Shown: piece by piece, positions 56,676 through 64,000 of the stretch
How positions within the stretch are numbered: the stretch's first letter is position 1
Layout: every line of letters starts with the position of its first letter
From: Clavibacter sp. B3I6
GTDB lineage: Bacteria; Actinomycetota; Actinomycetes; Actinomycetales; Microbacteriaceae
Length of the DNA: 64,000 nucleotides
Direction: 5' to 3'
Assembly: GCF_030816895.1 (NCBI RefSeq)
Contig: NZ_JAUSYL010000001.1
Coordinates: 2,418,001-2,482,000, forward strand
Program-made: the position numbers and the translations under genes
Notes under the pieces: generated by a model
Databases searched by the model: none
What the model was told of the DNA's origin: nothing
Seen by the model: only the letters and a program-made list of their open reading frames with translations

Positions 56676-57641
56676 TCAGGAGCGGTCGGCGCGGTCACCC
56701 GCGCCTCCCTCGGATCGAGTCGACTCCTCGGCGGGCGCGTCGTCTAGGGGCGCTTCCTGGGGATCCGGCGACTCGTCGGCGAAGACCACGTCGAAGGCGT
56801 CCACCTCGCGGACGGGGATGGTGGTCGGCGCCTCCAGGTGCACGGCGCCGCTCGGCACGATCCCGGCGCCGCCGGAGCGCTCCATCACCCGCCACTGCGC
56901 GGCCACGTCCTCGCCGGAGTGGTGCTCGGGCAGGCGCTCCCAGAAGTCGAAGCCGCCCGTCTCCACGAGCGCGTCGCGGCGGTAGAGCACGCAGCCGCCG
57001 ACCCACGCGATCCGGTACGCGAGCCACGTGTCGACCTCGAGGTCGAGGTCCGCGGCGATGTGCGCGAGGTTCGCGGCGTTGTGCAGCGGCCACCGGTCGA
57101 AGCCCGGCGTGTCGCGGCGGACGCGCTCCGGCTGCACGGCGTCGCCCCACGGCGTGAAGGCCGTGGCCTCGTGGGCGCGGCGGTCGTCGAGGTAGCTGAG
57201 GCCCTGCACGGCGGCGCCGACGAAGCCGATGCCGAGCGTCCGGAGCGCGTCGTGCATGCGGCGGAGCATGCCGGGCTCCAGCCACACGTCGTCGTCGAGG
57301 AAGAGCACGGCGTCGGCGGTCGCGCGCGCGAGGAGCGACGCGCGGTGCTCGGCGATCCCGCGGCGCGGCAGGTGCGACACCACCTCGACCTCGCGGCCCT
57401 GCGCCCGGAGCACGCGCACCATGCCCTGCACGCTCGGCTCGGCGTCGGCGCGGAAGCCGTCGGACTGGTCGCTCACGATCACGCGGAACGGCGGATCGTC
57501 CTGGCCGGCGAGGCCGGAGAGCGTGACCGCGAGCTCGGCCGTGCGGCCGGCGCTCGGGATCAGCACGTCGATCGCGGGCGCGTCCGGCGCCCGGCCCGCG
57601 CCCCACTCGCCGGACCAGCGGCGGCTCCGGCCCGCGGTCAC
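56676..57641 (-). CDS. Family 2 glycosyltransferase
   Basis: A 321-residue GT-A glycosyltransferase. IDVLIPSAGRTAELAVTLSGLAGQ begins the fold, DQSDGF and AVLFLDDDVWLEPGMLRRM holds the DxD metal site, and WVGGCVLYRRDALVETGGFDFWERLPEHHSGEDVAAQWRVMERSG is the acceptor-side region. GTG 57641 overlaps the HldE stop (GTGA). It lies in an operon with HldE and an aldehyde dehydrogenase, so a heptose-type sugar donor is possible. The acceptor is unknown. Confidence 0.88.
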   Translation of the reverse strand: MTAGRSRRWSGEWGAGRAPDAPAIDVLIPSAGRTAELAVTLSGLAGQDDPPFRVIVSDQSDGFRADAEPSVQGMVRVLRAQGREVEVVSHLPRRGIAEHRASLLARATADAVLFLDDDVWLEPGMLRRMHDALRTLGIGFVGAAVQGLSYLDDRRAHEATAFTPWGDAVQPERVRRDTPGFDRWPLHNAANLAHIAADLDLEVDTWLAYRIAWVGGCVLYRRDALVETGGFDFWERLPEHHSGEDVAAQWRVMERSGGAGIVPSGAVHLEAPTTIPVREVDAFDVVFADESPDPQEAPLDDAPAEESTRSEGGAGDRADRS

Positions 57642-59242
57642 CGGGGGGCTCCCGGCGCGGGCTCCGGATCCGTCTCGGACGCGGGGGCGGCGGCCTCGGG
57701 GCCGGCGGGGCCGGCGGGGCCGACGGGGCCGCCGGCGGGCGCGGACTTCGCCGTGCCCGCGGGGCGGGTGAAGCCGGGATCGGGGGCGGAGGCGCGGATC
57801 CGGTCGACCATCGAGCTCGTGGACTGCGACGGCACGTAGCCGAGGATGCTGACCTCGCCGCCGTACGCGCGCACCACGTCGGTCTCGTCGAGCATCTCGG
57901 GCGTGTAGTCGCCGCCCTTCGCGTAGACGTCGGGCTGCACCGCCTCGAGCAGCGGGATGGGGGTGTCGGTGTCGAAGACGGTGATCACGTCGACGCAGGA
58001 CAGCTCGGCGAGCACGCCCGCGCGGTCCTCCGCGGTGTTCACCGGCCGGTCGGATCCCTTCAGCCGCCGCACCGAGTCGTCGCTGTTGAGCGCCACCACG
58101 AGCACGTCGCCGAGGCGCTTGGCCTGGCGGAGGTAGGTGGTGTGGCCGCGGTGCAGCACGTCGAAGCAGCCGTTGGTGAAGACGATCCGGCGGCCGGCGG
58201 CGCGCTCGGCGGCCACGAGGTCGACGAGCTCGGCCTGCGAGACCGTGCGCGAGCGCGTCTCGCCGAGGTGGTCGGCGAGGGTCGCGGCCGAGCACACGGA
58301 CGTGCCGGGGAGGCGCACGACCACGTCGGCCGCGGCCTGCGCGAAGTCGGCGCTCACCGTGAGCGGGAGGCCCACGGCGCGGGCGAGCGTGAGGGCGGCG
58401 ACGAACGTGTCGCCCGCGCCGGACGCCTGCTTCTCGGGCACGGGGTGCGCGCGCGTGCGGTACGGCTCGCCGGCGCCGAGCACCACGGTGCCGTCGCGGT
58501 CCAGCGTGACGACGGCGGTCGCGGATCCGGCCGCGGCGAGGATCGCGTCCCCGAGCGCGGCGACCACGGCGGCGCGGTCCTCGTCGCGCGCGAGCGCCCG
58601 GTCGACCAGGCGGCCGGCCTCGCCCGCGTTGGGGGTGATGAGGTCGGGGCGGAGCGGCGCCCAGATGGCGGGGTCGTGCGCGTCGACCACCGTGAGGGCG
58701 GGGCGGCGCTCGCGGGCGGCGAGCGACTCGAGCACCACGCCGTGCAGCGTGCCGGTGCCGTAGTCGGAGACGATCTCGGCGTCCACGCCCGCGGTGGCCT
58801 CGAGGGCCGCGCGGGCGAGGGCGCGCGCGTCGTCGCGGTGGACGGATCCGCGGTGCACGTCGTCGACCCGCACGATCACCTGGTCGTCGCCCACGATGCG
58901 CGTCTTGGTGGTGGTGCGCAGGCGCGGCGAGTGCACGAGCCCCGTCACGTCGACGCCTGCGGCCACGAGCAGGTCGCGCACGCGGTCGCCCGCGGCGTCC
59001 TGGCCGACGAGGCCGACCATCCGCACGGTGCCGCCGAGGCTCGCGAGGTTCACGGCCGTGTTCGCGGCGCCGCCGAGGGACTGGATCCGCTCGGTCACGT
59101 CGACCACGGGCGCCGGCGCCTCGCGGGTCATGCGGTCGCTGTGGCCGCGCCACCACTCGTCGAGGATGACGTCGCCGATGACCGTGACGGTCGGCCGGCG
59201 CTCGGCCAGGAGGCCGATGATCCCGCGCAGCTCGCTCGTCAT
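57638..59242 (-). CDS. hldE: Bifunctional heptose 7-phosphate kinase / 1-phosphate adenylyltransferase
   Basis: A 534-residue fusion. The N-terminal PfkB-like kinase has VTVIGDVILDEWWRGHSDR, SLGGAANTAVNLASLGG and ASGAGDTFVAAL. The C-terminal nucleotidyltransferase has IVFTNGCFDVLHRGHTTYLRQAKRLGD with the HxGH motif and NSDDSVRRLKGSDRPVN. It would make ADP-D-glycero-beta-D-manno-heptose. The last 45 residues are a GPAGPAGP-type low-complexity tail. HldE is typical of LPS makers, so its presence in a Gram-positive actinobacterium points to a heptose in another surface glycan. ATG 59242 overlaps the aldehyde dehydrogenase stop. Confidence 0.92.
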   Translation of the reverse strand: MTSELRGIIGLLAERRPTVTVIGDVILDEWWRGHSDRMTREAPAPVVDVTERIQSLGGAANTAVNLASLGGTVRMVGLVGQDAAGDRVRDLLVAAGVDVTGLVHSPRLRTTTKTRIVGDDQVIVRVDDVHRGSVHRDDARALARAALEATAGVDAEIVSDYGTGTLHGVVLESLAARERRPALTVVDAHDPAIWAPLRPDLITPNAGEAGRLVDRALARDEDRAAVVAALGDAILAAAGSATAVVTLDRDGTVVLGAGEPYRTRAHPVPEKQASGAGDTFVAALTLARAVGLPLTVSADFAQAAADVVVRLPGTSVCSAATLADHLGETRSRTVSQAELVDLVAAERAAGRRIVFTNGCFDVLHRGHTTYLRQAKRLGDVLVVALNSDDSVRRLKGSDRPVNTAEDRAGVLAELSCVDVITVFDTDTPIPLLEAVQPDVYAKGGDYTPEMLDETDVVRAYGGEVSILGYVPSQSTSSMVDRIRASAPDPGFTRPAGTAKSAPAGGPVGPAGPAGPEAAAPASETDPEPAPGAPR

Positions 59243-60729
59243 CGGGCGTCGCCCGCGTCCGTGCTCACGGAGCCGGACGCGTCCTCGGCGGGGGTGACCG
59301 CCCCCGCGTCGAGCACGGGCAGCCCGAGGTGCACGACCGTCGTGGTGCTCATCTCGTCGAGGAGCTCGGGGCCGTAGCCGAAGCCGGATCCGCTGCGGCC
59401 GCGGGGCTGCGCGGCGCCGCCGGGTGCGCCGCCGAAGACGCCGTTGACCTTGATCGTGCCGACGGGCAGCTCGGCGGCCGCGCGCTGCGCGTGCTCCATC
59501 GACGCGGTGAGCACGCTCGCGGCGAGGCCGTAGCGGTCGGCGGACGCGCGCTCGAGGGCCTCGTCGAAGTCCTCGACGACGCGCACGGCGGCGACCGGGC
59601 CGAACGTCTCGTGCGTCATGACGACCATGTCGTCGGTGCAGTCGACGAGCACGGTGGCCGGGTAGCGGGAGCCGGGGCCGTCGGGCACGTGCCCGCCGAC
59701 GAGCGCACGGGCGCCGTCGGTGAGGGCCTCCTGCACCTGCTCGTGCACGGCCGAGCGCATGCGCTCGTCGACCAGCGGGCCGAGGTCGCCGGAGGAGTTC
59801 CAGCGCTCGGCCTCCGCGACGAGCGCGGCGGTGAAGCGGTCGGCGATGTCGCGGTGGACGTAGATCCGCTCGACCGAGGTGCAGATCTGGCCGGCGTTCG
59901 CGAAGGAGCCGAGGGCGGCCTGCGCGGCGGCCCACTCGGGGTCGACGCCCGCGTCGACGAGGAGCGGGTCGTTGCCGCCGTTCTCGCGGATGACGTGGGT
60001 GGGCGTCCCGGCGGCGCGGCGCGCGATGGCCTCGCCCGCGGCGGTGGATCCGACGTGCGCGACCACGCGCGTGTCCTCGTGCGCGACCAGCTGGTCGCCG
60101 ACGTCGCCGCCGCCGACCACGGAGACGAGCACGCCCTCGGGGAGCGCCTCGGCGAGGATCCGGCCGAGCAGCTCCCCGAGGTGCGGGCAGCGCTCGCTCG
60201 GCTTGTGGATCACCGTGTTGCCCATGACGAGCGCCGCGCCGATGATGCCGGCCGCGACCGCCACCGGGTCGTTCCACGGCGTGAGCGCGACCGTGACGCC
60301 GCGCGGGCGCGGCACCGAGAAGTCGACGTTCGGGAGCGTGCCGAGGAGGGCCTTCCCACGGTGGACGGGTCCGAGCTCGGAGTACTGCAGGAGCGTGTCG
60401 ACGCCCGCGCCGACGCCGCCGAGCGCGTCGCCGATGGGCTTGCCGGTCTCGCGGACGTTGAGCTCCGCGAGCTCCTCCGCGTGCTCCGCGAGCGCGTGGG
60501 CGGCGCGGCGCACGGCCTGGCCGCGCTGGGCGGGCGGCGTCGCGGCCCAGGCGGTGGACGCAGCGACCGAGCGGCGCACCGCGGCGTCGACCTCCTCGGG
60601 GCTCGACGCGTCGATGGCGCCGACCGGGGAGCCGTCGCGCGGATCCGTGATCCGCAGCGTGCCGGGACCGGCCTCGACCTCCTCGGGGTCGATCAGGTCA
60701 TCGATGTCGAGTGCGGTGTCCGTGGTCAT
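59239..60729 (-). CDS. Aldehyde dehydrogenase family protein
   Basis: A 496-residue NAD(P)-dependent dehydrogenase. PWNDPVAVAAGIIGAALVMGNTVIHKPSERCP is the cofactor region, HVGSTAAGEAIARR follows, the general base Glu lies in VIRENGGNDPLLV (the usual LELGGK is altered to RENGGN), and the catalytic Cys in GSFANAGQICTSVERIYV. It retains the catalytic residues. It heads the HldE and glycosyltransferase unit, so its substrate may be a sugar aldehyde. ATG 60729 has CACGAGGAGACC before it. Confidence 0.9.
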   Translation of the reverse strand: MTTDTALDIDDLIDPEEVEAGPGTLRITDPRDGSPVGAIDASSPEEVDAAVRRSVAASTAWAATPPAQRGQAVRRAAHALAEHAEELAELNVRETGKPIGDALGGVGAGVDTLLQYSELGPVHRGKALLGTLPNVDFSVPRPRGVTVALTPWNDPVAVAAGIIGAALVMGNTVIHKPSERCPHLGELLGRILAEALPEGVLVSVVGGGDVGDQLVAHEDTRVVAHVGSTAAGEAIARRAAGTPTHVIRENGGNDPLLVDAGVDPEWAAAQAALGSFANAGQICTSVERIYVHRDIADRFTAALVAEAERWNSSGDLGPLVDERMRSAVHEQVQEALTDGARALVGGHVPDGPGSRYPATVLVDCTDDMVVMTHETFGPVAAVRVVEDFDEALERASADRYGLAASVLTASMEHAQRAAAELPVGTIKVNGVFGGAPGGAAQPRGRSGSGFGYGPELLDEMSTTTVVHLGLPVLDAGAVTPAEDASGSVSTDAGDAR

Positions 60730-60917
60730 CGGTCTCCTCGTGCGGGTCGGCGGCCCGTGCGGCGGGGCGCGGGCCGGGCGGCGCTCGCGCGCCCACCCGG
60801 CCCGTACCCACTTCCCCGCCCGCTCACACGGGGCGCGGCCACCGCCCTCGGCCGGACCGTGGACCGACGCGTCCGCGACCGCCCTCAGGGTCCTCGCTCC
60901 TCCGCCGACGCGCGCGC

Positions 60918-62828
60918 TCAGCTCTCCCGGATCCAGATGCGCATCTCGCCCTCGCCGCGGTTGGCCCACGAGAAGTAGGGGACGAGGCGGAGCGTGGCGC
61001 CGTGCTCCCGGGGGATGTCGATGCGGTACAGGCCCTCGCCTCCGAGGGTGCTGCGCCGACCGTCCGCCACGACCACGCCCATGCCGTCCGCCGACTCGGT
61101 CCCGAGGTCGGCGTCCCTCGGGAGGGTCAGCATGTGCAGGTCGGCGCCGTTGTCCACCTCCTCGAGCGCGTGGATGAGCGGCCCCCGCGCGACGGCGACC
61201 CGGCCCGCGTGGTCGACGAGGCGCGGGTCGGCCCGGAGACGACGCGGTGCCGTGTCGAGCTGGAGGACGAGCTCGTCGCCGGCTCGCCACCGCCGATCGA
61301 CCGTCGCGTACCCGTCGTCCCCGAGCACGCCGGCGTCATCCAGGTCCAGCGCCTCTCCGTTGAGCTGCAGCGTCGCGGTCCGCGACCACGCCGGGATGCG
61401 CACCGTCAGCGCGAGCTCCTGCTCGGGAGCCTCCGTGACGCGCAGGACGACACGGCCGGATGCCAGGACGTCGGCCTCGACCTCGATGACCGCGGTCTCG
61501 TCGCCCGCGGCGACGCGCACCGTCCCCGAGACGGGCACGTGGACGACGAGCTCCGCGTCCCCGGTCGCGTAGGCGTAGGAGCCGAGGGAGGTGAGGAGGC
61601 GGGCCAGGTTGGGCGGGCAGCAGGCCACGTCGAACCAGGCGTGGCGTCCGACGCCGCCGCGGCTGGCCATCGGGTTGTCGTAGAAGAAGCACTGGCCGTC
61701 GTGCGAGAGGCCGGACAGGACCCCGTTGTACAGGGCGAGCTCGAGCACGTCGCCGTACCGGCGGTGGCGGTCGATGCGCAGCATGCGCTGCGCCCACATC
61801 ATGAGCCCGATGGCCGCGCACGTCTCCGCGTAGGCGGTCTCGTCCGGGAGGTCGAAGTCGCGGGTGAACCCCTCGTTGACGGCCGAGCTGCCGATGCCGC
61901 CGGTGACGTACATCCGCCGGGTGGTGAGGTGCTCCCAGAGTCCGCGGCACGCCTCGAGGAGCGATCCGTCCTCCTGCTCGCGGGCGAGGTCCGCCATGGC
62001 CGAGTAGAGGTACATCGCCCGGACGGAGTGGCCGACCGCCTCGTGCTGGTCGCGCACCGGCGCGTGGGCCTGCAGGTACTCGCGGGTCCGGCCGGGGTGC
62101 GCGTCGCCGCTGAACTGGCCGCCGAAGTACCCGGGGGTGCCGCGGCGCTCGGCCTCGAGGTCGAAGAAGTACGGCTCGGTGCCGCGCTCCTCGACGAAGT
62201 AGGACGCGAGCTCGAGGTAGCGGCGCTCCCCGGTGGCCGCGGCGAGCTTCACCAGGGCGAGCTCGATCTCCTCGTGGCCGTCGTAGCCGCGGATCTGCCC
62301 GTCGCCCCGCCCGAAGACCGTGCCGATGAGGTCCGCGTAGCGGCGCATGACGTCGAGGAGGCTGGTCTTGCCGGTGGCCGCGTGGTGCGCGACGGCCGCC
62401 TCGATGAGGTGCCCCGCGCAGTACAGCTCGTGCGCGTCGCGGAGATCCGTGAAGCGGTCCTCCGGGGCGATGACCGTGAAGTAGGTGTTGAGGTACCCGT
62501 CCTCGCCCTGGGCGGAGGCGAGGAGGGCGATCACGTCGTCGAGGCGTGCGTCGAGCTCCGGGTCGGGGTGGGCGACGAGGCTGTAGCTGGCAGCCTCGAT
62601 CCACTTGGCGATGTCGCTGTCCCAGAAGATGTGCGGCACCGGATCCGAGTCCTTCCGCTGATGGCGGAGGGACTCCAGGTGCCCGATGGTCTCGAGCTGG
62701 TGGTACTGGAAGGGGATGGTCTCCGTGCGGACGGTCTCGATGCGGGGGCTCCAGAAGGAGTCGGCGATGTCGACGTCGGCGAGGGCGATGGGCGTCGTCG
62801 CCCGGACGGAGGGGAGGATGCGGGGCAT
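60918..62828 (-). CDS. GH127 beta-L-arabinofuranosidase-like enzyme
   Basis: A 636-residue (alpha/alpha)6-barrel glycosidase. TPIALADVDIADSFWSPRIETVRTETIPFQYHQLE is the usual start. YVTGGIGSSAVNEGFTRDFDLPDETAYAETCAAIG has the Glu and first Cys of the zinc site, and VACCPPNLARLL has the Cys pair, one of them the nucleophile, as in the HypBA1 family. It removes terminal beta-L-arabinofuranose, a plant cell wall sugar. It has no signal peptide, so it works on imported oligosaccharides. ATG 62828 follows AAGGAACCACC. A LacI gene and the last codons of a lost permease precede it. Confidence 0.93.
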   Translation of the reverse strand: MPRILPSVRATTPIALADVDIADSFWSPRIETVRTETIPFQYHQLETIGHLESLRHQRKDSDPVPHIFWDSDIAKWIEAASYSLVAHPDPELDARLDDVIALLASAQGEDGYLNTYFTVIAPEDRFTDLRDAHELYCAGHLIEAAVAHHAATGKTSLLDVMRRYADLIGTVFGRGDGQIRGYDGHEEIELALVKLAAATGERRYLELASYFVEERGTEPYFFDLEAERRGTPGYFGGQFSGDAHPGRTREYLQAHAPVRDQHEAVGHSVRAMYLYSAMADLAREQEDGSLLEACRGLWEHLTTRRMYVTGGIGSSAVNEGFTRDFDLPDETAYAETCAAIGLMMWAQRMLRIDRHRRYGDVLELALYNGVLSGLSHDGQCFFYDNPMASRGGVGRHAWFDVACCPPNLARLLTSLGSYAYATGDAELVVHVPVSGTVRVAAGDETAVIEVEADVLASGRVVLRVTEAPEQELALTVRIPAWSRTATLQLNGEALDLDDAGVLGDDGYATVDRRWRAGDELVLQLDTAPRRLRADPRLVDHAGRVAVARGPLIHALEEVDNGADLHMLTLPRDADLGTESADGMGVVVADGRRSTLGGEGLYRIDIPREHGATLRLVPYFSWANRGEGEMRIWIRES

Positions 62829-62875
62829 GGTGGTTCCTTGTCGATGTGGGTGGGGAGCGGCCGGAGGGGACGTCG

Positions 62876-62935
62876 TCATCCCTTGAGGGCGCCCGAGGTG
62901 GATCCGCGGACGTAGTGGCGCTGCCGTCTCACCCG
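62876..62935 (-). pseudogene. 3' end of a lost CUT1 sugar permease gene
   Basis: On the minus strand the codons up to TGA 62876-62878 read RRQRHYVRGSTSGALKG, the nearly invariant last residues of MalG-type sugar permeases (QRYxVRGxxxGAVKG). Upstream of this the frame runs into non-coding DNA within about 20 codons and no membrane helix is present. This is a deletion scar of the transporter that would have fed GH127. Confidence 0.72.
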
Positions 62936-63022
62936 GGCGGCGGAACACTGGGAAGAAAGTAGAGCCGAGCTAAGGTCGGGGTCCATGACCACGGGCGAAA
63001 ACGTACGAAAGTCCGCGAGATC

Positions 63023-64000
63023 ATGTCGCGAGTGACCATCACGGACGTCGCCGCGCGGGCGCAGGTGTCCATCTCGACCGTGTCGAAGGCCCTCTCGGGC
63101 AACCACGAGATCAGCGAGGAGACCCGCATCCGCGTGCGCCGTGCGGCGGCGGATCTCGGCTACCGGCCGCGGGGGAGCGCGCGCCCGGCCCGGGCCGGGT
63201 CGACGCGGGCGGTGGGGCTGCTGACCCAGGACAGCGTGGGGCGGCTCAGCCTCCCCGTGCTCCTGGGCGCCGAGAACGCCGTCGGCACCGAGCGGATGTC
63301 CGTCCTGCTGTGCGACAGCCGGGGCGACGCCGTGCGCGGGGCCTACCAGCTCAACACCCTGCTCGAGCACGGCATCGACGGCCTCATCGTGCTCGCGGAC
63401 GACACCAACGACCAGCCGTCGCTCGGGCGCCTGGGCGTGCCGGTGGTGTACGCGTACGGCGCATCCACCGACGCCTCGGACTTCTCGGTCGTCCCCGACG
63501 AGCAGGGCGGTGCGCGGGACGCGGTCCGGCATCTCGTGAGCCGGGGCAGGACCCGCATCGCCCACCTCACCGGGCCCGTCCACTACGCCGCGACGGTGCG
63601 ACGCGAGCAGGCGTGGCGCGCCAGCCTGCAGGAGGCGGGGCTGCGTCCTCCCGCGGAGCCGATCCGAGGCGAGTGGCTCGAGTCCACGGGCCACTCCGCG
63701 GTGGACGAGCTCCTCGACCGCGGCATCGACTTCGACGCCGTCTTCTGCGGCAGCGACATGCTGGCCCGCGGCGTGGTCGACCAGCTCCGCGACCGGGGCC
63801 GGCGGATCCCGGAGGACGTCGCGGTCGTGGGCTTCGACAACTGGGGCCTGATGGCCGGGGGCAGCCGCCCGCCGCTCACGACCGTGGACATGCGCCTGGA
63901 GCGGCTCGGGCGCAGTGCGGTCTCGGCGCTCTTCGACGCGATCGCCGGGCATGCGCGCAGCGGCGTCGAGCGTCTCCCCACGGAGCTGGTGCTGCGCGCA
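63023..64000 (+). CDS. LacI-family transcriptional regulator (3' end cut by window)
   Basis: The frame from ATG 63023 stays open to the window end, 326 codons. N-terminus: VTITDVAARAQVSISTVSKALSGNHEISEETRIRVRRAAADLGYRP is the LacI helix-turn-helix and hinge. The sugar-binding part has LLTQDSVGRLSLPVLLGAENAV, GIDGLIVLADD, DEQGGARDAVRHLVSRGRTRIAHLTG, FDAVFCGSDMLARGVVDQLRDRGRRIPEDVAVVGFDNW and PPLTTVDMRLERLGRSAV. It is divergent from GH127, so it most likely represses it in response to an arabinoside. The gene lacks only its last residues. Confidence 0.92.
   Translation, partial: MSRVTITDVAARAQVSISTVSKALSGNHEISEETRIRVRRAAADLGYRPRGSARPARAGSTRAVGLLTQDSVGRLSLPVLLGAENAVGTERMSVLLCDSRGDAVRGAYQLNTLLEHGIDGLIVLADDTNDQPSLGRLGVPVVYAYGASTDASDFSVVPDEQGGARDAVRHLVSRGRTRIAHLTGPVHYAATVRREQAWRASLQEAGLRPPAEPIRGEWLESTGHSAVDELLDRGIDFDAVFCGSDMLARGVVDQLRDRGRRIPEDVAVVGFDNWGLMAGGSRPPLTTVDMRLERLGRSAVSALFDAIAGHARSGVERLPTELVLRA

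Noticed and set aside
62990..63022. LacI operator CGAAAACGTACGAAAG before the regulator gene
   Set aside because: Only CGTACG is palindromic and the flanks do not match each other; it is too weak to call an operator.
1..64000. CRISPR arrays, insertion sequences, phage genes, att sites beside the tRNA
   Set aside because: I found no regularly spaced repeats, no transposase or integrase frames, and no repeat of the tRNA 3' end within the window.

Overview
This window looks like chromosomal DNA of a high-GC actinobacterium, most likely a Microbacteriaceae member close to Clavibacter. I base that on very high GC (about 73 percent by eye), near-exclusive G/C third positions, many GTG starts with 4-base ATGA/GTGA gene overlaps, TAnnnT -10 boxes six to seven bases from the start codon (leaderless messages), and the families present: kdp operon, RadA, class II FBPase, GAF-ANTAR regulators, CUT1 sugar transporters without their own ATPase, an LPxTG-type ice-binding-like protein and GH127. 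The species is inference; no rRNA is present. I see no insertion sequence, prophage or CRISPR array, and one tRNA.

Layout. 1-5240: a ribosomal peptide cluster of the linear azol(in)e type, with the end of a Cys/Ser/Thr-rich precursor, an E1-like cyclodehydratase partner, YcaO, an FMN dehydrogenase and an ABC exporter. 5342-8523: a sugar isomerase-like protein, a beta-propeller protein and TerC. 8598-13670: a MacB/FtsX-type ABC pair divergent from a two-component system, with 11-bp phased repeats between them. 13721-17027: an N-acetylglutamate synthase-like GNAT, a secreted protein, a His-rich peptide with an ArsR regulator, and RadA. 17095-20439: a frameshifted ABC-2 permease, an SGNH hydrolase, and a TetR/PanE-like divergent pair with two clear operators. 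20513-28513: the complete kdp operon, headed by a 27-codon membrane peptide and ending in a frameshifted kdpE.

28761-35412: a TSUP transporter, a second TetR/membrane-protein divergent pair with palindromic operators, an NADP-binding oxidoreductase, two tandem GAF-ANTAR regulators, a HAD hydrolase, tRNA-Ser(CGA) and its terminator. 35605-39866: an AI-2E transporter relic, glpX, a frameshifted alpha/beta hydrolase, a sugar-binding lipoprotein, and a guanidine-III riboswitch directly upstream of an SMR guanidine exporter. 39903-47258: a third GAF-ANTAR protein, two CUT1 permeases, the ice-binding-like surface protein, an acetyltransferase, a pair of paralogous membrane proteins, a nitroreductase and a frameshifted membrane protein. 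47465-54808: a histidine phosphatase, a GH26-like/OpgC acyltransferase fusion, and a partner-switching module (STAS, HATPase kinase, two PP2C phosphatases) with no adjacent sigma factor. 54863-64000: several small proteins, a heptose cluster (GT2, HldE, aldehyde dehydrogenase), GH127 with the last codons of a lost ABC permease, and a LacI regulator cut by the window end.

The best candidate for an undescribed system is the peptide cluster at the left edge: its core has ten consecutive heterocyclizable residues and it carries its own export pair. Next are the GH26-OpgC fusion, the kdp leader peptide and the riboswitch-controlled exporter. Five genes carry single-base frame breaks (17.5, 21.0, 35.8, 37.0 and 47.0 kb), so either this sequence has indel errors or these genes are decaying; raw reads would decide.
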